Below, piece after piece: positions 1 through 5,313 of a stretch of 10,371 bases of DNA; within the stretch, counting starts at the first letter, position 1; each line of letters opens with the position of its first letter. The stretch lies in assembly GCA_015490675.1 (NCBI GenBank), contig WFXI01000154.1, positions 1 to 10,371 of the forward strand, in the 5' to 3' direction. Below the pieces are notes generated by a model. The model was not told where the DNA came from and did not search any database. It saw only the letters and a program-made list of their open reading frames with translations. Position numbers and translations under genes: made by a program. This DNA comes from Hydrogenothermaceae bacterium (GTDB lineage: Bacteria > Aquificota > Aquificia > Aquificales > Hydrogenothermaceae).

Positions 1-24
1 ATTAAAAGTTTTTATGGCTAACAT
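1..24 (-). CDS. Start of a leftward gene, truncated by the window edge
   Basis: An ATG on the minus strand (22-24) directly abuts the TAA stop (25-27) of the upstream gene. It opens a frame of eight codons, MLAIKTFN, to the window edge. A weak AAAGG-like ribosome site lies just upstream inside the preceding gene. The zero-gap junction is typical of a translationally coupled operon. Too little is visible to assign a function. Confidence 0.35.
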
Positions 25-297
25 TTAAACCTTTGCTAATTCTTTTAATTCTCTTTCTTCTTCTATTCTTTCTGTTAGGGATACGACAATCTTTTCAAGT
101 TCTTTTGTTGATAATGCGTTAAAACTTAATGCTTTAAATCTGTCTAGTATTTGGTGCTCTATGTTTTCATAGCCGTATCGGATTTGAAGGTAATTAATCT
201 GCTTTGCGATAATCGTTAATAGGTCGTCTCTTAATCTTTGCTCTAAACATTGATTGCAGTAACAGTTCTTGTTGTAAGAATGTGCTGGTGTCTTCAT
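25..297 (-). CDS. Hypothetical 90-aa protein with N-terminal Cys cluster
   Basis: I do not recognise this protein. The start ATG (295-297) has a strong AAGGAGGAAAG ribosome site 5-6 nt upstream. The first 20 residues contain three closely spaced cysteines (C-Y-C-N-Q-C, about residues 12-17), perhaps half of a metal site. The rest is predicted helical and highly charged, and the last 30 residues (from about LSTKELEKIV) look like an amphipathic helix ending in an acidic/basic tail. There is no membrane segment. It is the first gene of a leftward unit whose next gene starts immediately after its stop, and it is divergent from the membrane protein at 397. Function unknown. Confidence 0.65.
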   Translation of the reverse strand: MKTPAHSYNKNCYCNQCLEQRLRDDLLTIIAKQINYLQIRYGYENIEHQILDRFKALSFNALSTKELEKIVVSLTERIEEERELKELAKV

Positions 298-326
298 TTT
301 TTCTTTCCTCCTTTTGTTTAATTTTT

Positions 327-395
327 ATGCCACCCCCGCAGGGCTATAATAAAAGGGAGACAATGGCAGTTGACAAAACCCTTTGGAGGTGGCAT
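327..395. repeat. Long imperfect inverted repeat in the divergent intergenic region
   Basis: An 11-nt arm at 327-337 (atgccaccccc) is complementary, with one mismatch, to 385-395 (ggaggtggcat). A second stem, AAAGGG (352-357) with CCCTTT (379-384), stacks directly on the right arm and leaves a left bulge and a 21-nt loop. The right arm contains the GGAGG ribosome site of the membrane protein starting at 397. A transcript beginning left of 327 could therefore hide that site in the stem. A transcript from the TATAAT at 345-350 would keep only the inner stem. Confidence 0.5.
345..350 (+). promoter_or_regulatory. Candidate -10 box for the rightward membrane-protein gene
   Basis: A perfect TATAAT lies between the divergent genes. 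No good -35 box is present at the usual spacing (322-327 is T-rich only), so the assignment rests on the -10 match and location. On the opposite strand, TTGTCA (376-371) with TTTTAT 16 nt away (354-349) is an equally tentative promoter for the leftward gene. Confidence 0.3.
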
Positions 396-396
396 T

Positions 397-957
397 ATGA
401 GTATCGAAGAGATTATCAATGGCGTAATTGCAACAGCCATCGCCTCCCTGATTGGATACATTTTTAAAGGGAGGTTCGTATCTATGTTTAAAAATTTCTT
501 TAACTCTTCTGGCAACTTTTTCTTTAAATTCTCTGAATTTTCTATTCCTATTCTTGTTATCTTGCTTATTGGTTATAACATCTTTGTAGATGTGTTTAAG
601 GTAAGCAAAACTGAAGAGCATATTTTTATAGTCCTTATTCTTTTTATTTACACATTGCTTGTTGCTGTTTTTACAAGACTCTCTATTGATGTAGGTTTTT
701 CTTCTTTTTCCTATATCCTTGGAAAAACCAAAGAAAAGAAACATTGGCTTGATAGAATTTCCAAGCCAAAACTTATATGTAATGTTGATGGTATCAATAT
801 TGCTTTTTACATAATTGATAACCATATCGATTATGCCCCTGTTGATGTTGATAATATTGATTTGTCTGTATGGATAAAGGTAGATGAAAAGCTTTCCCCT
901 CTGGTTAAAAGCATTGAATCTATTGAGAACCTTAAATCTGTTCTCGGCTGTAATTAA
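397..957 (+). CDS. Hypothetical membrane protein, three predicted helices
   Basis: This 186-aa protein is of no family I recognise. The start is placed at the ATG preceded by TTTGGAGGTGG. A TTG 27 nt upstream is in frame but has no comparable ribosome site. Hydrophobic segments lie at about residues 7-23, 48-66 and 75-92. They are followed by a roughly 90-residue soluble tail containing a beta-rich stretch (LICNVDGINIAFYIIDN) and an acidic segment (VDVDNIDLSV). The gene is monocistronic and converges on the HNH endonuclease gene, whose stop is about 75 nt away. The hidden ribosome site described for the 327-395 repeat could control its translation. A role in exclusion or signalling would be a guess. 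Confidence 0.7.
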   Translation: MSIEEIINGVIATAIASLIGYIFKGRFVSMFKNFFNSSGNFFFKFSEFSIPILVILLIGYNIFVDVFKVSKTEEHIFIVLILFIYTLLVAVFTRLSIDVGFSSFSYILGKTKEKKHWLDRISKPKLICNVDGINIAFYIIDNHIDYAPVDVDNIDLSVWIKVDEKLSPLVKSIESIENLKSVLGCN

Positions 958-1033
958 TCTTCTTCTGTTTATATGGTGCTTAAACCCTTCCTTGGTTAAC
1001 ATTCCTTCTTCCTTCCTCAGGTGTTGTTGGGTA

Positions 1034-1783
1034 TTAATATGAGGGCTTACGCCCAACTTTTATCCCTAATACTTTTATTGCGTGATTAGCATTTTCCTTG
1101 TGTGTTACCCACTCAAGATTTTCAGCTCTGTTATCAGTTTTTATTCCATTTTTGTGATTAACTATAGGCTTGTTTTCAGGATTTGGTATAAATGCTTCTG
1201 CAACAAGCCTATGAACCAATTTATGTCTTACTCCTTTTTTATTAGATAATGGAACTCTTAAATAGCCTTTGTTAGTTAGGTAAGGAGTTAATTTATGGAT
1301 AGGAGCTCTATTCCCTATATAGAAAACCTCTCCATCTCTTGTTACAGCATAGTTAGGAAAATCTTCTATTTGCCTAAAATCCTTTTTTATTACTGACTTA
1401 ACATAATCTAAAGTCCTTGAGCTTTCTTTATCACACGCATGTCCCTTGCAGTGTGTTATATGTCTTCTTAATCTTCTAAAAGACTCCCAATTGTATGATT
1501 TTAAACCTCTACAACCTTTATAAACTTCTACTAAAGCTTCTCTAATCAAATAATCCCTAAGTAGGTAAAATCCTCTTTTGCAAAGTTTTATATCTTTATA
1601 TCCTTTATATCCGTAATAATTGAGATAATTTAAGAACTTACATGGGATATTAGTCTCACAATAATCTACTATTTTAATCTCACTTATCTTTTCTAATATC
1701 TCATCTACAGTTTTCCTTAATAAATCTTTCCTTTTTTCTGGATATCTAATTGGTAAGCCATCGTTTAAAGTAATTACTCTCAT
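1034..1783 (-). CDS. NUMOD4/HNH homing-type endonuclease with extra N-terminal domain
   Basis: A 249-aa freestanding homing-type nuclease. Residues about 138-185 match NUMOD4, a DNA-binding module (IEDFPNYAVTRDGEVFYI). Residues about 189-235 form the HNH_3 nuclease core: VHRLVAEAFIPNPENKPIVNHKNG, with His191 and His210, then the typical NLEWVTHKEN tail. The first 135 residues are unusual for this family. They are basic, with six scattered cysteines including CKGHAC at about 112-117, and may be an added binding domain. The start is the ATG at 1781-1783, with GGAG 8 nt upstream, rather than the TTG two codons earlier. It is driven from a promoter overlapped by repressor-type operators and is divergent from DUF5131. 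Such enzymes usually make a site-specific DNA cut that spreads their gene. The target is not visible here. Confidence 0.88.
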   Translation of the reverse strand: MRVITLNDGLPIRYPEKRKDLLRKTVDEILEKISEIKIVDYCETNIPCKFLNYLNYYGYKGYKDIKLCKRGFYLLRDYLIREALVEVYKGCRGLKSYNWESFRRLRRHITHCKGHACDKESSRTLDYVKSVIKKDFRQIEDFPNYAVTRDGEVFYIGNRAPIHKLTPYLTNKGYLRVPLSNKKGVRHKLVHRLVAEAFIPNPENKPIVNHKNGIKTDNRAENLEWVTHKENANHAIKVLGIKVGRKPSY

Positions 1784-1794
1784 TTTCAATCTCC

Positions 1795-1864
1795 GTAGTT
1801 AATAACTACATATAAATGTAGTATAAAACTACAAAAATGTCAATACTTTGTAGTAAAAAACTTC
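1795..1864. promoter_or_regulatory. Triple operator cluster, GTAGT-N5-ACTAC dyads
   Basis: Three 15-bp dyads are visible. Two are perfect: 1795-1809 (gtagt-taata-actac) and 1818-1832 (gtagt-ataaa-actac). The third, 1850-1864 (gtagt-aaaaa-acttc), has one mismatch. Centres are 23 and 32 bp apart. The middle site sits between the -35 and -10 of the leftward HNH promoter, the left one covers its expected start point, and the right one lies just upstream of the rightward -10. The same dyad occurs in the CI/Cro intergenic region, so the CI-like repressor and/or the Cro-like protein are the likely binders (inference). Confidence 0.8.
1815..1843 (-). promoter_or_regulatory. Sigma70-type promoter for the HNH endonuclease gene
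   Basis: On the minus strand, TTGACA (1843-1838) is followed by a 17-nt spacer and TACATT (1820-1815). The predicted start is near 1808, about 25 nt before the ATG. The -10 box, spacer length and operator position are identical to those of the Cro promoter at 4665-4693. Confidence 0.7.
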
Positions 1865-1870
1865 AAAATA

Positions 1871-1879
1871 TGCTAAAAT
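1871..1879 (+). promoter_or_regulatory. Extended -10 promoter for the mini-ORF/DUF5131 unit
   Basis: TGCTAAAAT matches an extended -10 (TGN-TAAAAT). No -35 box at standard spacing is clear; TTGTAG at 1848-1853 is 20 nt away. The third operator dyad (1850-1864) covers the region RNA polymerase would contact, so a bound repressor would probably block it. Confidence 0.45.
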
Positions 1880-1910
1880 ACTAGGTGAGACAAGGTTTAG
1901 GAGGGTTGAG

Positions 1911-1964
1911 ATGGAAGAGAGAAAGTGTCTTAAATCATTCTTTTTTAGAAAAACAAAGTTATAA
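1911..1964 (+). CDS. 17-codon mini-ORF upstream of DUF5131, possible leader
   Basis: The peptide MEERKCLKSFFFRKTKL starts at an ATG with an excellent AGGAGGG site (1899-1905) 5 nt upstream and stops at 1962-1964, 11 nt before the DUF5131 ATG. DUF5131 itself has no visible Shine-Dalgarno sequence, so ribosomes finishing this peptide may reinitiate there. Alternatively, it is the surviving 5' end of an early gene that DUF5131 replaced. Confidence 0.4.
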   Translation: MEERKCLKSFFFRKTKL

Positions 1965-1975
1965 TTAATATTGCT

Positions 1976-2728
1976 ATGGCTAAAAATACATCTATTGAGT
2001 GGACAGAAAGCACTTGGAACCCGATAACTGGGTGTAATAAGGTTAGTGAAGGTTGTTTTAATTGTTATGCTGAAAGATTAGCCTTTAGACTTAAAGCTAT
2101 GGGACATAAAAAATATAAAAATGGATTTAGATTGACTTTACACCCTGAAACTTTAGAAGAACCGCTAAAATGGAAAAAACCCCAAATTATATTTGTTTGT
2201 TCTATGTCTGATATATTTCATAAAGATGTGCCTGATGATTTTATCATTAAAATCTTTGAAACTATGAATAAAGCTAATTGGCACATATTTCAAGTTCTAA
2301 CAAAAAGAGCTGATAGAATACCTCAGATTATGAATAAAGTTAAGTGGACTGATAATATATGGCTAGGCGTGACAGTAGAGAACGAAAAAAATATGTGGAG
2401 AATTGATTATCTCGTGAATTCTCCTGCTAAAGTTAAGTTTTTATCATTAGAACCTCTTCTAGGTGATTTACCTAATCTTGATTTAACTGGCATAGATTGG
2501 GTTATTGTTGGTGGTGAAAGTGGTCCTGGAGCTAGACCTATGAAAAAAGAATGGGTTATAAATATCAGGGATAAATGCAAAGAGTATAATGTTCCATTTT
2601 TCTTTAAACAATGGGGTGGTGTTAATAAAAAGAAGACTGGCAGACTTCTTGATGGCAGAACTTATGATGAAATGCCTAAGGCTATAAATGTTTTTAAAAC
2701 TTCTAACGAATTACCTTTATTTGAATAG
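1976..2728 (+). CDS. DUF5131 / phage Gp37-Gp68 family three-Cys-motif protein
   Basis: A 250-aa full-length member of PF07505. The defining motif is C20-X6-C27-X2-C30-Tyr near the N-terminus (ITGCNKVSEGCFNCYAERLA). It resembles a radical-SAM cluster site but has different spacing. Other family blocks follow in order: VCSMSDIFHKDVP (74-86), LTKR (108-111), GVTVEN (131-136), SLEPLLG (157-163), VGGESGPGARP (178-188), FFFKQWGG (208-215) and a C-terminal GRTYDEMP. The biochemical activity is not established to my knowledge; a metal/Fe-S-dependent role is inferred from the cysteines. The family regularly travels with TcmP, which is here convergent and overlaps its last 26 bp. The start matches the usual family N-terminus although no ribosome site precedes it. 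Expression probably depends on the operator-controlled promoter near 1871. Confidence 0.9.
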   Translation: MAKNTSIEWTESTWNPITGCNKVSEGCFNCYAERLAFRLKAMGHKKYKNGFRLTLHPETLEEPLKWKKPQIIFVCSMSDIFHKDVPDDFIIKIFETMNKANWHIFQVLTKRADRIPQIMNKVKWTDNIWLGVTVENEKNMWRIDYLVNSPAKVKFLSLEPLLGDLPNLDLTGIDWVIVGGESGPGARPMKKEWVINIRDKCKEYNVPFFFKQWGGVNKKKTGRLLDGRTYDEMPKAINVFKTSNELPLFE

Positions 2729-3944
2729 TTTCTAAATCATTTTTAGATTTTATCTTTGATGGATTTAAATCTCCTTTTCCCCCATATTTGTTCTTTTCTT
2801 TTTGATATAAGACATGTCTCGGAGCATTTACATATTCTATTATTTTTCTTTGCCTTAACATATTTAGTGCAGCTATTATTCTATTTTTTGTAGGTAATGC
2901 GTAATTATTGTTAACGATATCCTTCCATGAATAAAAGTCCGTTACTCCTGCTATTAAAAATTCATAAAGAGGAATTGTCTCTTTTGATTCTTTCACTTTA
3001 AGTAAAACTTCTGTTAACCGTTTGGCTATTTTCTCATACGAAACATTTTTCTTATCTTTATAATAGTTTTCTACTTCAGATTCGTAGCTTTTTATAAATT
3101 CATCTGCTACATCATAATTATCTGTTGCTAAAACTAAATAAAAGAAATCTGTATTTACGAGAATTTGTTTCTTTATAACTTCATTAAATAAGGGTAATTC
3201 TTTTGTTTTTCCTTTTCTGACTATAGGAAGAGCAACACCTATTACAAAATATTTGTAAGAGAATAAATTTTCCCATATTATTTTTTTACATAATTTTTGA
3301 AATTCGTGTGACTCAGAAATCTTTTCTACTTCATTTGCCTTTGCTCCTATTACATTTAAAACTCTTTCAAAAGCTCCTTTGTAGTTGTTTGCTATAGTCC
3401 TGATTAAATAACGCATATTAAATAGAATCATAACATCTTTAAAAATATTATTTTTTTCTAACAGATTTAAAAATTCATTCAAGTTAAGTTCTGATGCATA
3501 GGGGTCTGCATAAAGGAATCCCCAAGAAGATGTGGAAATAATCTCCTCAAATTTTTGTTTGTTTTTGTTCCAGTCAGTATAAATTTCAGTTTTTAAATTA
3601 TGATAATTGTGCAAGTTTACTAATTTCATTAAATTTTCTCTGTGACTATCTTTCTTTTCTGCTAGATAAATTACTATATCTTCAAAGTTATTGCTTTTAC
3701 TCTTTTCTAAAAAATTATTGAAAACTTCTAAAGCAATAAGAGGAGAACCTTTGCTACCATCTCCAAACTCCCCACTACCTGCAAAAAAATCTATATACAG
3801 ATACTCTGGAATTATATTCGGTTTTTTTCTTGTAGCATAGTTTGCAATATATAAAGACTTTTGTAATGTCCTTTTAAATATTTTATGTTTTATCCGTGTG
3901 TGTTCTTTTTTAGCTTCTTCAAAGTGTTTGTCAACTTTCCCCAC
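2703..3944 (-). CDS. tcmP: Three-Cys-motif partner protein TcmP
   Basis: This 413-aa protein belongs to the TcmP family, named for its regular pairing with three-Cys-motif (DUF5131) proteins. Visible family blocks are a Rossmann-like first strand and loop, YLYIDFFAGSGEFGDG (about 48-63), then GSPLIAL (66-72), VIYLAEK (91-97), and an acidic strand WGFLYADPYA (141-150). The latter recalls the catalytic-loop position of class I SAM methyltransferases. The C-terminal third (about 300-413) looks like a winged-helix region. It begins with GTG 3 nt after the repressor stop, using a GAAGAGG site inside the repressor's end, so it is almost certainly co-transcribed with the repressor and expressed in lysogeny. 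This places it where rexAB sits in lambda. Substrate and reaction are unknown; methyltransferase-like activity is an inference. Confidence 0.9.
   Translation of the reverse strand: MGKVDKHFEEAKKEHTRIKHKIFKRTLQKSLYIANYATRKKPNIIPEYLYIDFFAGSGEFGDGSKGSPLIALEVFNNFLEKSKSNNFEDIVIYLAEKKDSHRENLMKLVNLHNYHNLKTEIYTDWNKNKQKFEEIISTSSWGFLYADPYASELNLNEFLNLLEKNNIFKDVMILFNMRYLIRTIANNYKGAFERVLNVIGAKANEVEKISESHEFQKLCKKIIWENLFSYKYFVIGVALPIVRKGKTKELPLFNEVIKKQILVNTDFFYLVLATDNYDVADEFIKSYESEVENYYKDKKNVSYEKIAKRLTEVLLKVKESKETIPLYEFLIAGVTDFYSWKDIVNNNYALPTKNRIIAALNMLRQRKIIEYVNAPRHVLYQKEKNKYGGKGDLNPSKIKSKNDLETIQIKVIR
2731..2747 (+). terminator. Weak terminator-like hairpin after DUF5131
   Basis: TCTAAA-TCATT-TTTAGA forms a 6-bp stem 2 nt after the DUF5131 stop and is followed by TTTTATCTTT. 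The stem is nearly all A/T and lies inside the 3' end of tcmP, so it may be coincidental. Confidence 0.22.
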
Positions 3945-3947
3945 TTT

Positions 3948-4616
3948 CTAATACCTCTTCAGCACTGCTAATACTTTGTATAGGTATAGTGGCATTTCGT
4001 CTAGTTTTTCTTTGCTTATCATCATTGGCTCGTAGTTGTGGTTTATTGGCTGTAAGATTATGTAGTCTCCTTTGTCGTAAAATCTTTTAAGTGTTGCCTC
4101 TCCATCTAATATAGCTATTACTCTATCTCCATTGTTGATTGATACCCAACTTCCATCTGCTACTAATACTAAATCGCCGTGCTCTATTTCTGGAGACATT
4201 GAATCACCTATTACTTCTATCCACGCTGTGTAATCTTTTGGTATCCCTTTTAAGGCTCTTCTTGGAACTGATAAATAATCTACTATTTCAGCATCACTTA
4301 TTTCCCTAAATGGTCCTGCAGGAACTCCTCTATAGACTGGCAGTAATACTGTATCTGTAATTTCTTCTAACTGACCTAGCTTGTCTTTCTTTTCTTCTGG
4401 ACTTGTTAATAACTCCGCTACACTTACGCCAAGAGCTTGGGCGATTTTTTCTAGCATCCTTAAAGAAGGCTGACTTTTTCCTAATTCTATCTCTCTAATA
4501 TAAGCCCCAGCTGTCCCAACTATCTCTGCAAGCTTGTCTGAAGACAAACCTTTTGCTTTCCTTAATTCTCGTATCTTTTTTCCTTGAACTGATAATTTAC
4601 TATTCATACAAATCAT
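3948..4616 (-). CDS. CI-like repressor, XRE HTH plus S24/LexA-type autoprotease
   Basis: A 222-aa phage repressor. Residues about 12-70 form an XRE/lambda-type helix-turn-helix (KIRELRKAKGLSSDKLAEIVG...YIREIELGKSQPSLRMLEKIA). The C-terminal half is a peptidase S24 domain with an Ala100-Gly101 cleavage site (VPAGPF), the nucleophile Ser139 in GDSMSP, and the general base Lys177 in ATLKRF. It should therefore be inactivated by RecA-stimulated self-cleavage after DNA damage. ATG 4616 is preferred because AGGAG lies 11 nt upstream; an internal ATG three codons on is possible. The operator at 4620-4634 overlaps that ribosome site, suggesting autoregulation. It is divergent from the Cro-like gene and is followed 3 nt later by tcmP. 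Likely targets are the GTAGT-N5-ACTAC dyads. Confidence 0.93.
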   Translation of the reverse strand: MICMNSKLSVQGKKIRELRKAKGLSSDKLAEIVGTAGAYIREIELGKSQPSLRMLEKIAQALGVSVAELLTSPEEKKDKLGQLEEITDTVLLPVYRGVPAGPFREISDAEIVDYLSVPRRALKGIPKDYTAWIEVIGDSMSPEIEHGDLVLVADGSWVSINNGDRVIAILDGEATLKRFYDKGDYIILQPINHNYEPMMISKEKLDEMPLYLYKVLAVLKRY

Positions 4617-4619
4617 TAT

Positions 4620-4690
4620 GTAGTAATCTCCTACAATTTAAAAGAAAAAATTTACTACGAACTCTTGACTTTATCGTAGTTATATACTAC
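4620..4690. promoter_or_regulatory. CI/Cro operator region with GTAGT-N5-ACTAC dyads
   Basis: A perfect dyad at 4676-4690 (gtagt-tatat-actac) sits between the -35 and -10 of the Cro promoter. A one-mismatch dyad at 4620-4634 (gtagt-aatct-cctac) lies next to the repressor start. A degenerate site at 4644-4658 keeps only the right half (actac). It is credible because its 32-bp distance from the perfect site equals that between the corresponding sites at 1850-1864 and 1818-1832. Confidence 0.8.
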
Positions 4691-4693
4691 ATT
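4665..4693 (+). promoter_or_regulatory. Early rightward promoter (Cro promoter)
   Basis: TTGACT (4665-4670), a 17-nt spacer and TACATT (4688-4693) precede the Cro-like gene. The start point is expected near 4700, giving a leader of about 15 nt that holds AAGGAGG. The perfect operator dyad overlaps the spacer and -10, so repressor binding should exclude RNA polymerase. Confidence 0.72.
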
Positions 4694-4714
4694 ATTAAGC
4701 AAGGAGGTTATCCA

Positions 4715-4939
4715 ATGTATAAAACAGAACTCCAAAGATGGCTTAAAGAAAACAATATAAAAATTTCTGATTTTGCTAAAAAACTCGGGGTTCACAGAAC
4801 ACATCTCTCCGACATTGTAAATGGGCATATAAAACCCTCTTGGATTTTGGCAAGACTTATAGAATACGAGACAAATCAAGAGGTTAAAGCTGAGAGTTTT
4901 TTTGAAAAAGATAAAGAGCCTGCAGGGGTAGGAAGATGA
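4715..4939 (+). CDS. Cro-like small HTH protein
   Basis: A 74-aa protein with an XRE-type helix-turn-helix spanning roughly residues 14-52 (IKISDFAKKLGVHRTHLSDIVNGHIKPSWILARLIEY) and a short acidic, probably disordered tail. Size, position and orientation relative to the CI-like gene point to a Cro-type early regulator competing for the same operators. The start is the ATG after AAGGAGGTTATCCA. A longer upstream reading frame exists but would cross the promoter and operators. The stop overlaps the next ATG (ATGA), so it heads a coupled early operon. Confidence 0.82.
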   Translation: MYKTELQRWLKENNIKISDFAKKLGVHRTHLSDIVNGHIKPSWILARLIEYETNQEVKAESFFEKDKEPAGVGR

Positions 4940-5118
4940 ATAGGGCCTTGTCCTCCTACAGCCGTAGCTATTACCTCCGTTTTTTTGGGGCTTCGTGCCC
5001 TGATTTTTTAGCATTGTCTTGCCCTCCTGATAATAAGGGTAAGGCAAAGAAAAGACAAAAAATATCCACAGCAAATAAACATTTTTCAGGAATAACACAA
5101 AAAGAGGAAATGGAATGA
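4936..5118 (+). CDS. Small 60-aa ORF in the Cro operon, doubtful
   Basis: The ORF is joined to its neighbours by ATGA overlaps at both ends, which supports translation. The peptide is otherwise unconvincing: Ser/Tyr-rich, with two Cys (ASCPDF, LSCPPD), a basic middle (KGKAKKRQK) and no recognisable domain. Its first 100 nt are noticeably richer in G and C and in codons such as CCG, CTC and TCC than adjacent genes, and contain a terminator-like hairpin. The stretch might instead be mainly a regulatory RNA segment between two genes. No function assigned. Confidence 0.4.
   Translation: MNRALSSYSRSYYLRFFGASCPDFLALSCPPDNKGKAKKRQKISTANKHFSGITQKEEME
4988..5008. terminator. Short GC hairpin flanked by T-runs, possible attenuator
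   Basis: GGGC-TTCGT-GCCC (4988-5000) is followed by TGATTTTTT and, read on the other strand, by a T-run as well (the + strand has TTTTTTT before it in mirror position as A's on the minus transcript's template). The stem is only four base pairs, so termination would be partial at best. It lies inside the 60-aa ORF of the early operon, where an early-transcript attenuator would be plausible. Confidence 0.22.
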
Positions 5119-5309
5119 TAGAAGTTTATCCGAAATTACACATTTTTTGCCCTAAAGAACAAAGAGAACAAGACGGGAATATATGTCTTAACTGTGAATA
5201 CTTTAAAGGAGTTTCATTTAACGATTATGAGCTAAAGGAAGCAGGTAAATCGATGCTCTTTTTCAGATGTTTTTACAAAAGAAAGGCAGAGGGAAAAGAA
5301 AATGAGTAA
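5115..5309 (+). CDS. Small Cys-containing hypothetical protein
   Basis: A 64-aa protein starting at an ATG that overlaps the previous stop, with AGAGGAAA upstream. Four cysteines (C12, C24, C27, C52) are arranged C-X11-C-X2-C-X24-C, including the knuckle ICLNCEYF and a late FRCFYKRK. This spacing could bind one zinc or an Fe-S cluster. The C-terminus is a charged tail. I do not recognise a named family. It closes the short Cro-headed unit and ends 4 nt from the stop of the opposing YjzC-like gene. Confidence 0.6.
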   Translation: MIEVYPKLHIFCPKEQREQDGNICLNCEYFKGVSFNDYELKEAGKSMLFFRCFYKRKAEGKENE

Positions 5310-5313
5310 AATT

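Noticed and set aside
370..398. TTGACA at 370-375 with CATTAT 17 nt downstream, and TTG at 370 as a start codon
   Set aside because: Transcription from this pair would begin after the membrane protein's ATG, and the TTG start has no ribosome site. The GGAGGTGG-preceded ATG at 397 is better.
325..1056. Leftward 243-aa frame antisense to the membrane protein
   Set aside because: It is composed of basic/asparagine-rich reverse-complement coding with no ribosome site. The + strand frame has a good start and membrane helices.
1022..1056. GTTGGG...CCCAAC inverted repeat followed by TTTTAT near the HNH stop, as a terminator
   Set aside because: A 6-bp stem with a 19-20 nt loop is too weak, and much of it lies inside the HNH coding end.
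1795..1864. Short repeats considered as a CRISPR fragment
   Set aside because: The units are 15-bp dyads with irregular 23/32-bp spacing overlapping promoters, which fits operators. There are no repeat-spacer units anywhere in the window.
4655..5098. Leftward 147-aa frame across the Cro-like gene
   Set aside because: It runs antisense through the Cro-like HTH, the Cro promoter and an operator. A ribosome-like AGGAGGG before an internal ATG near 5014 was considered, but the product has no coherent domain.
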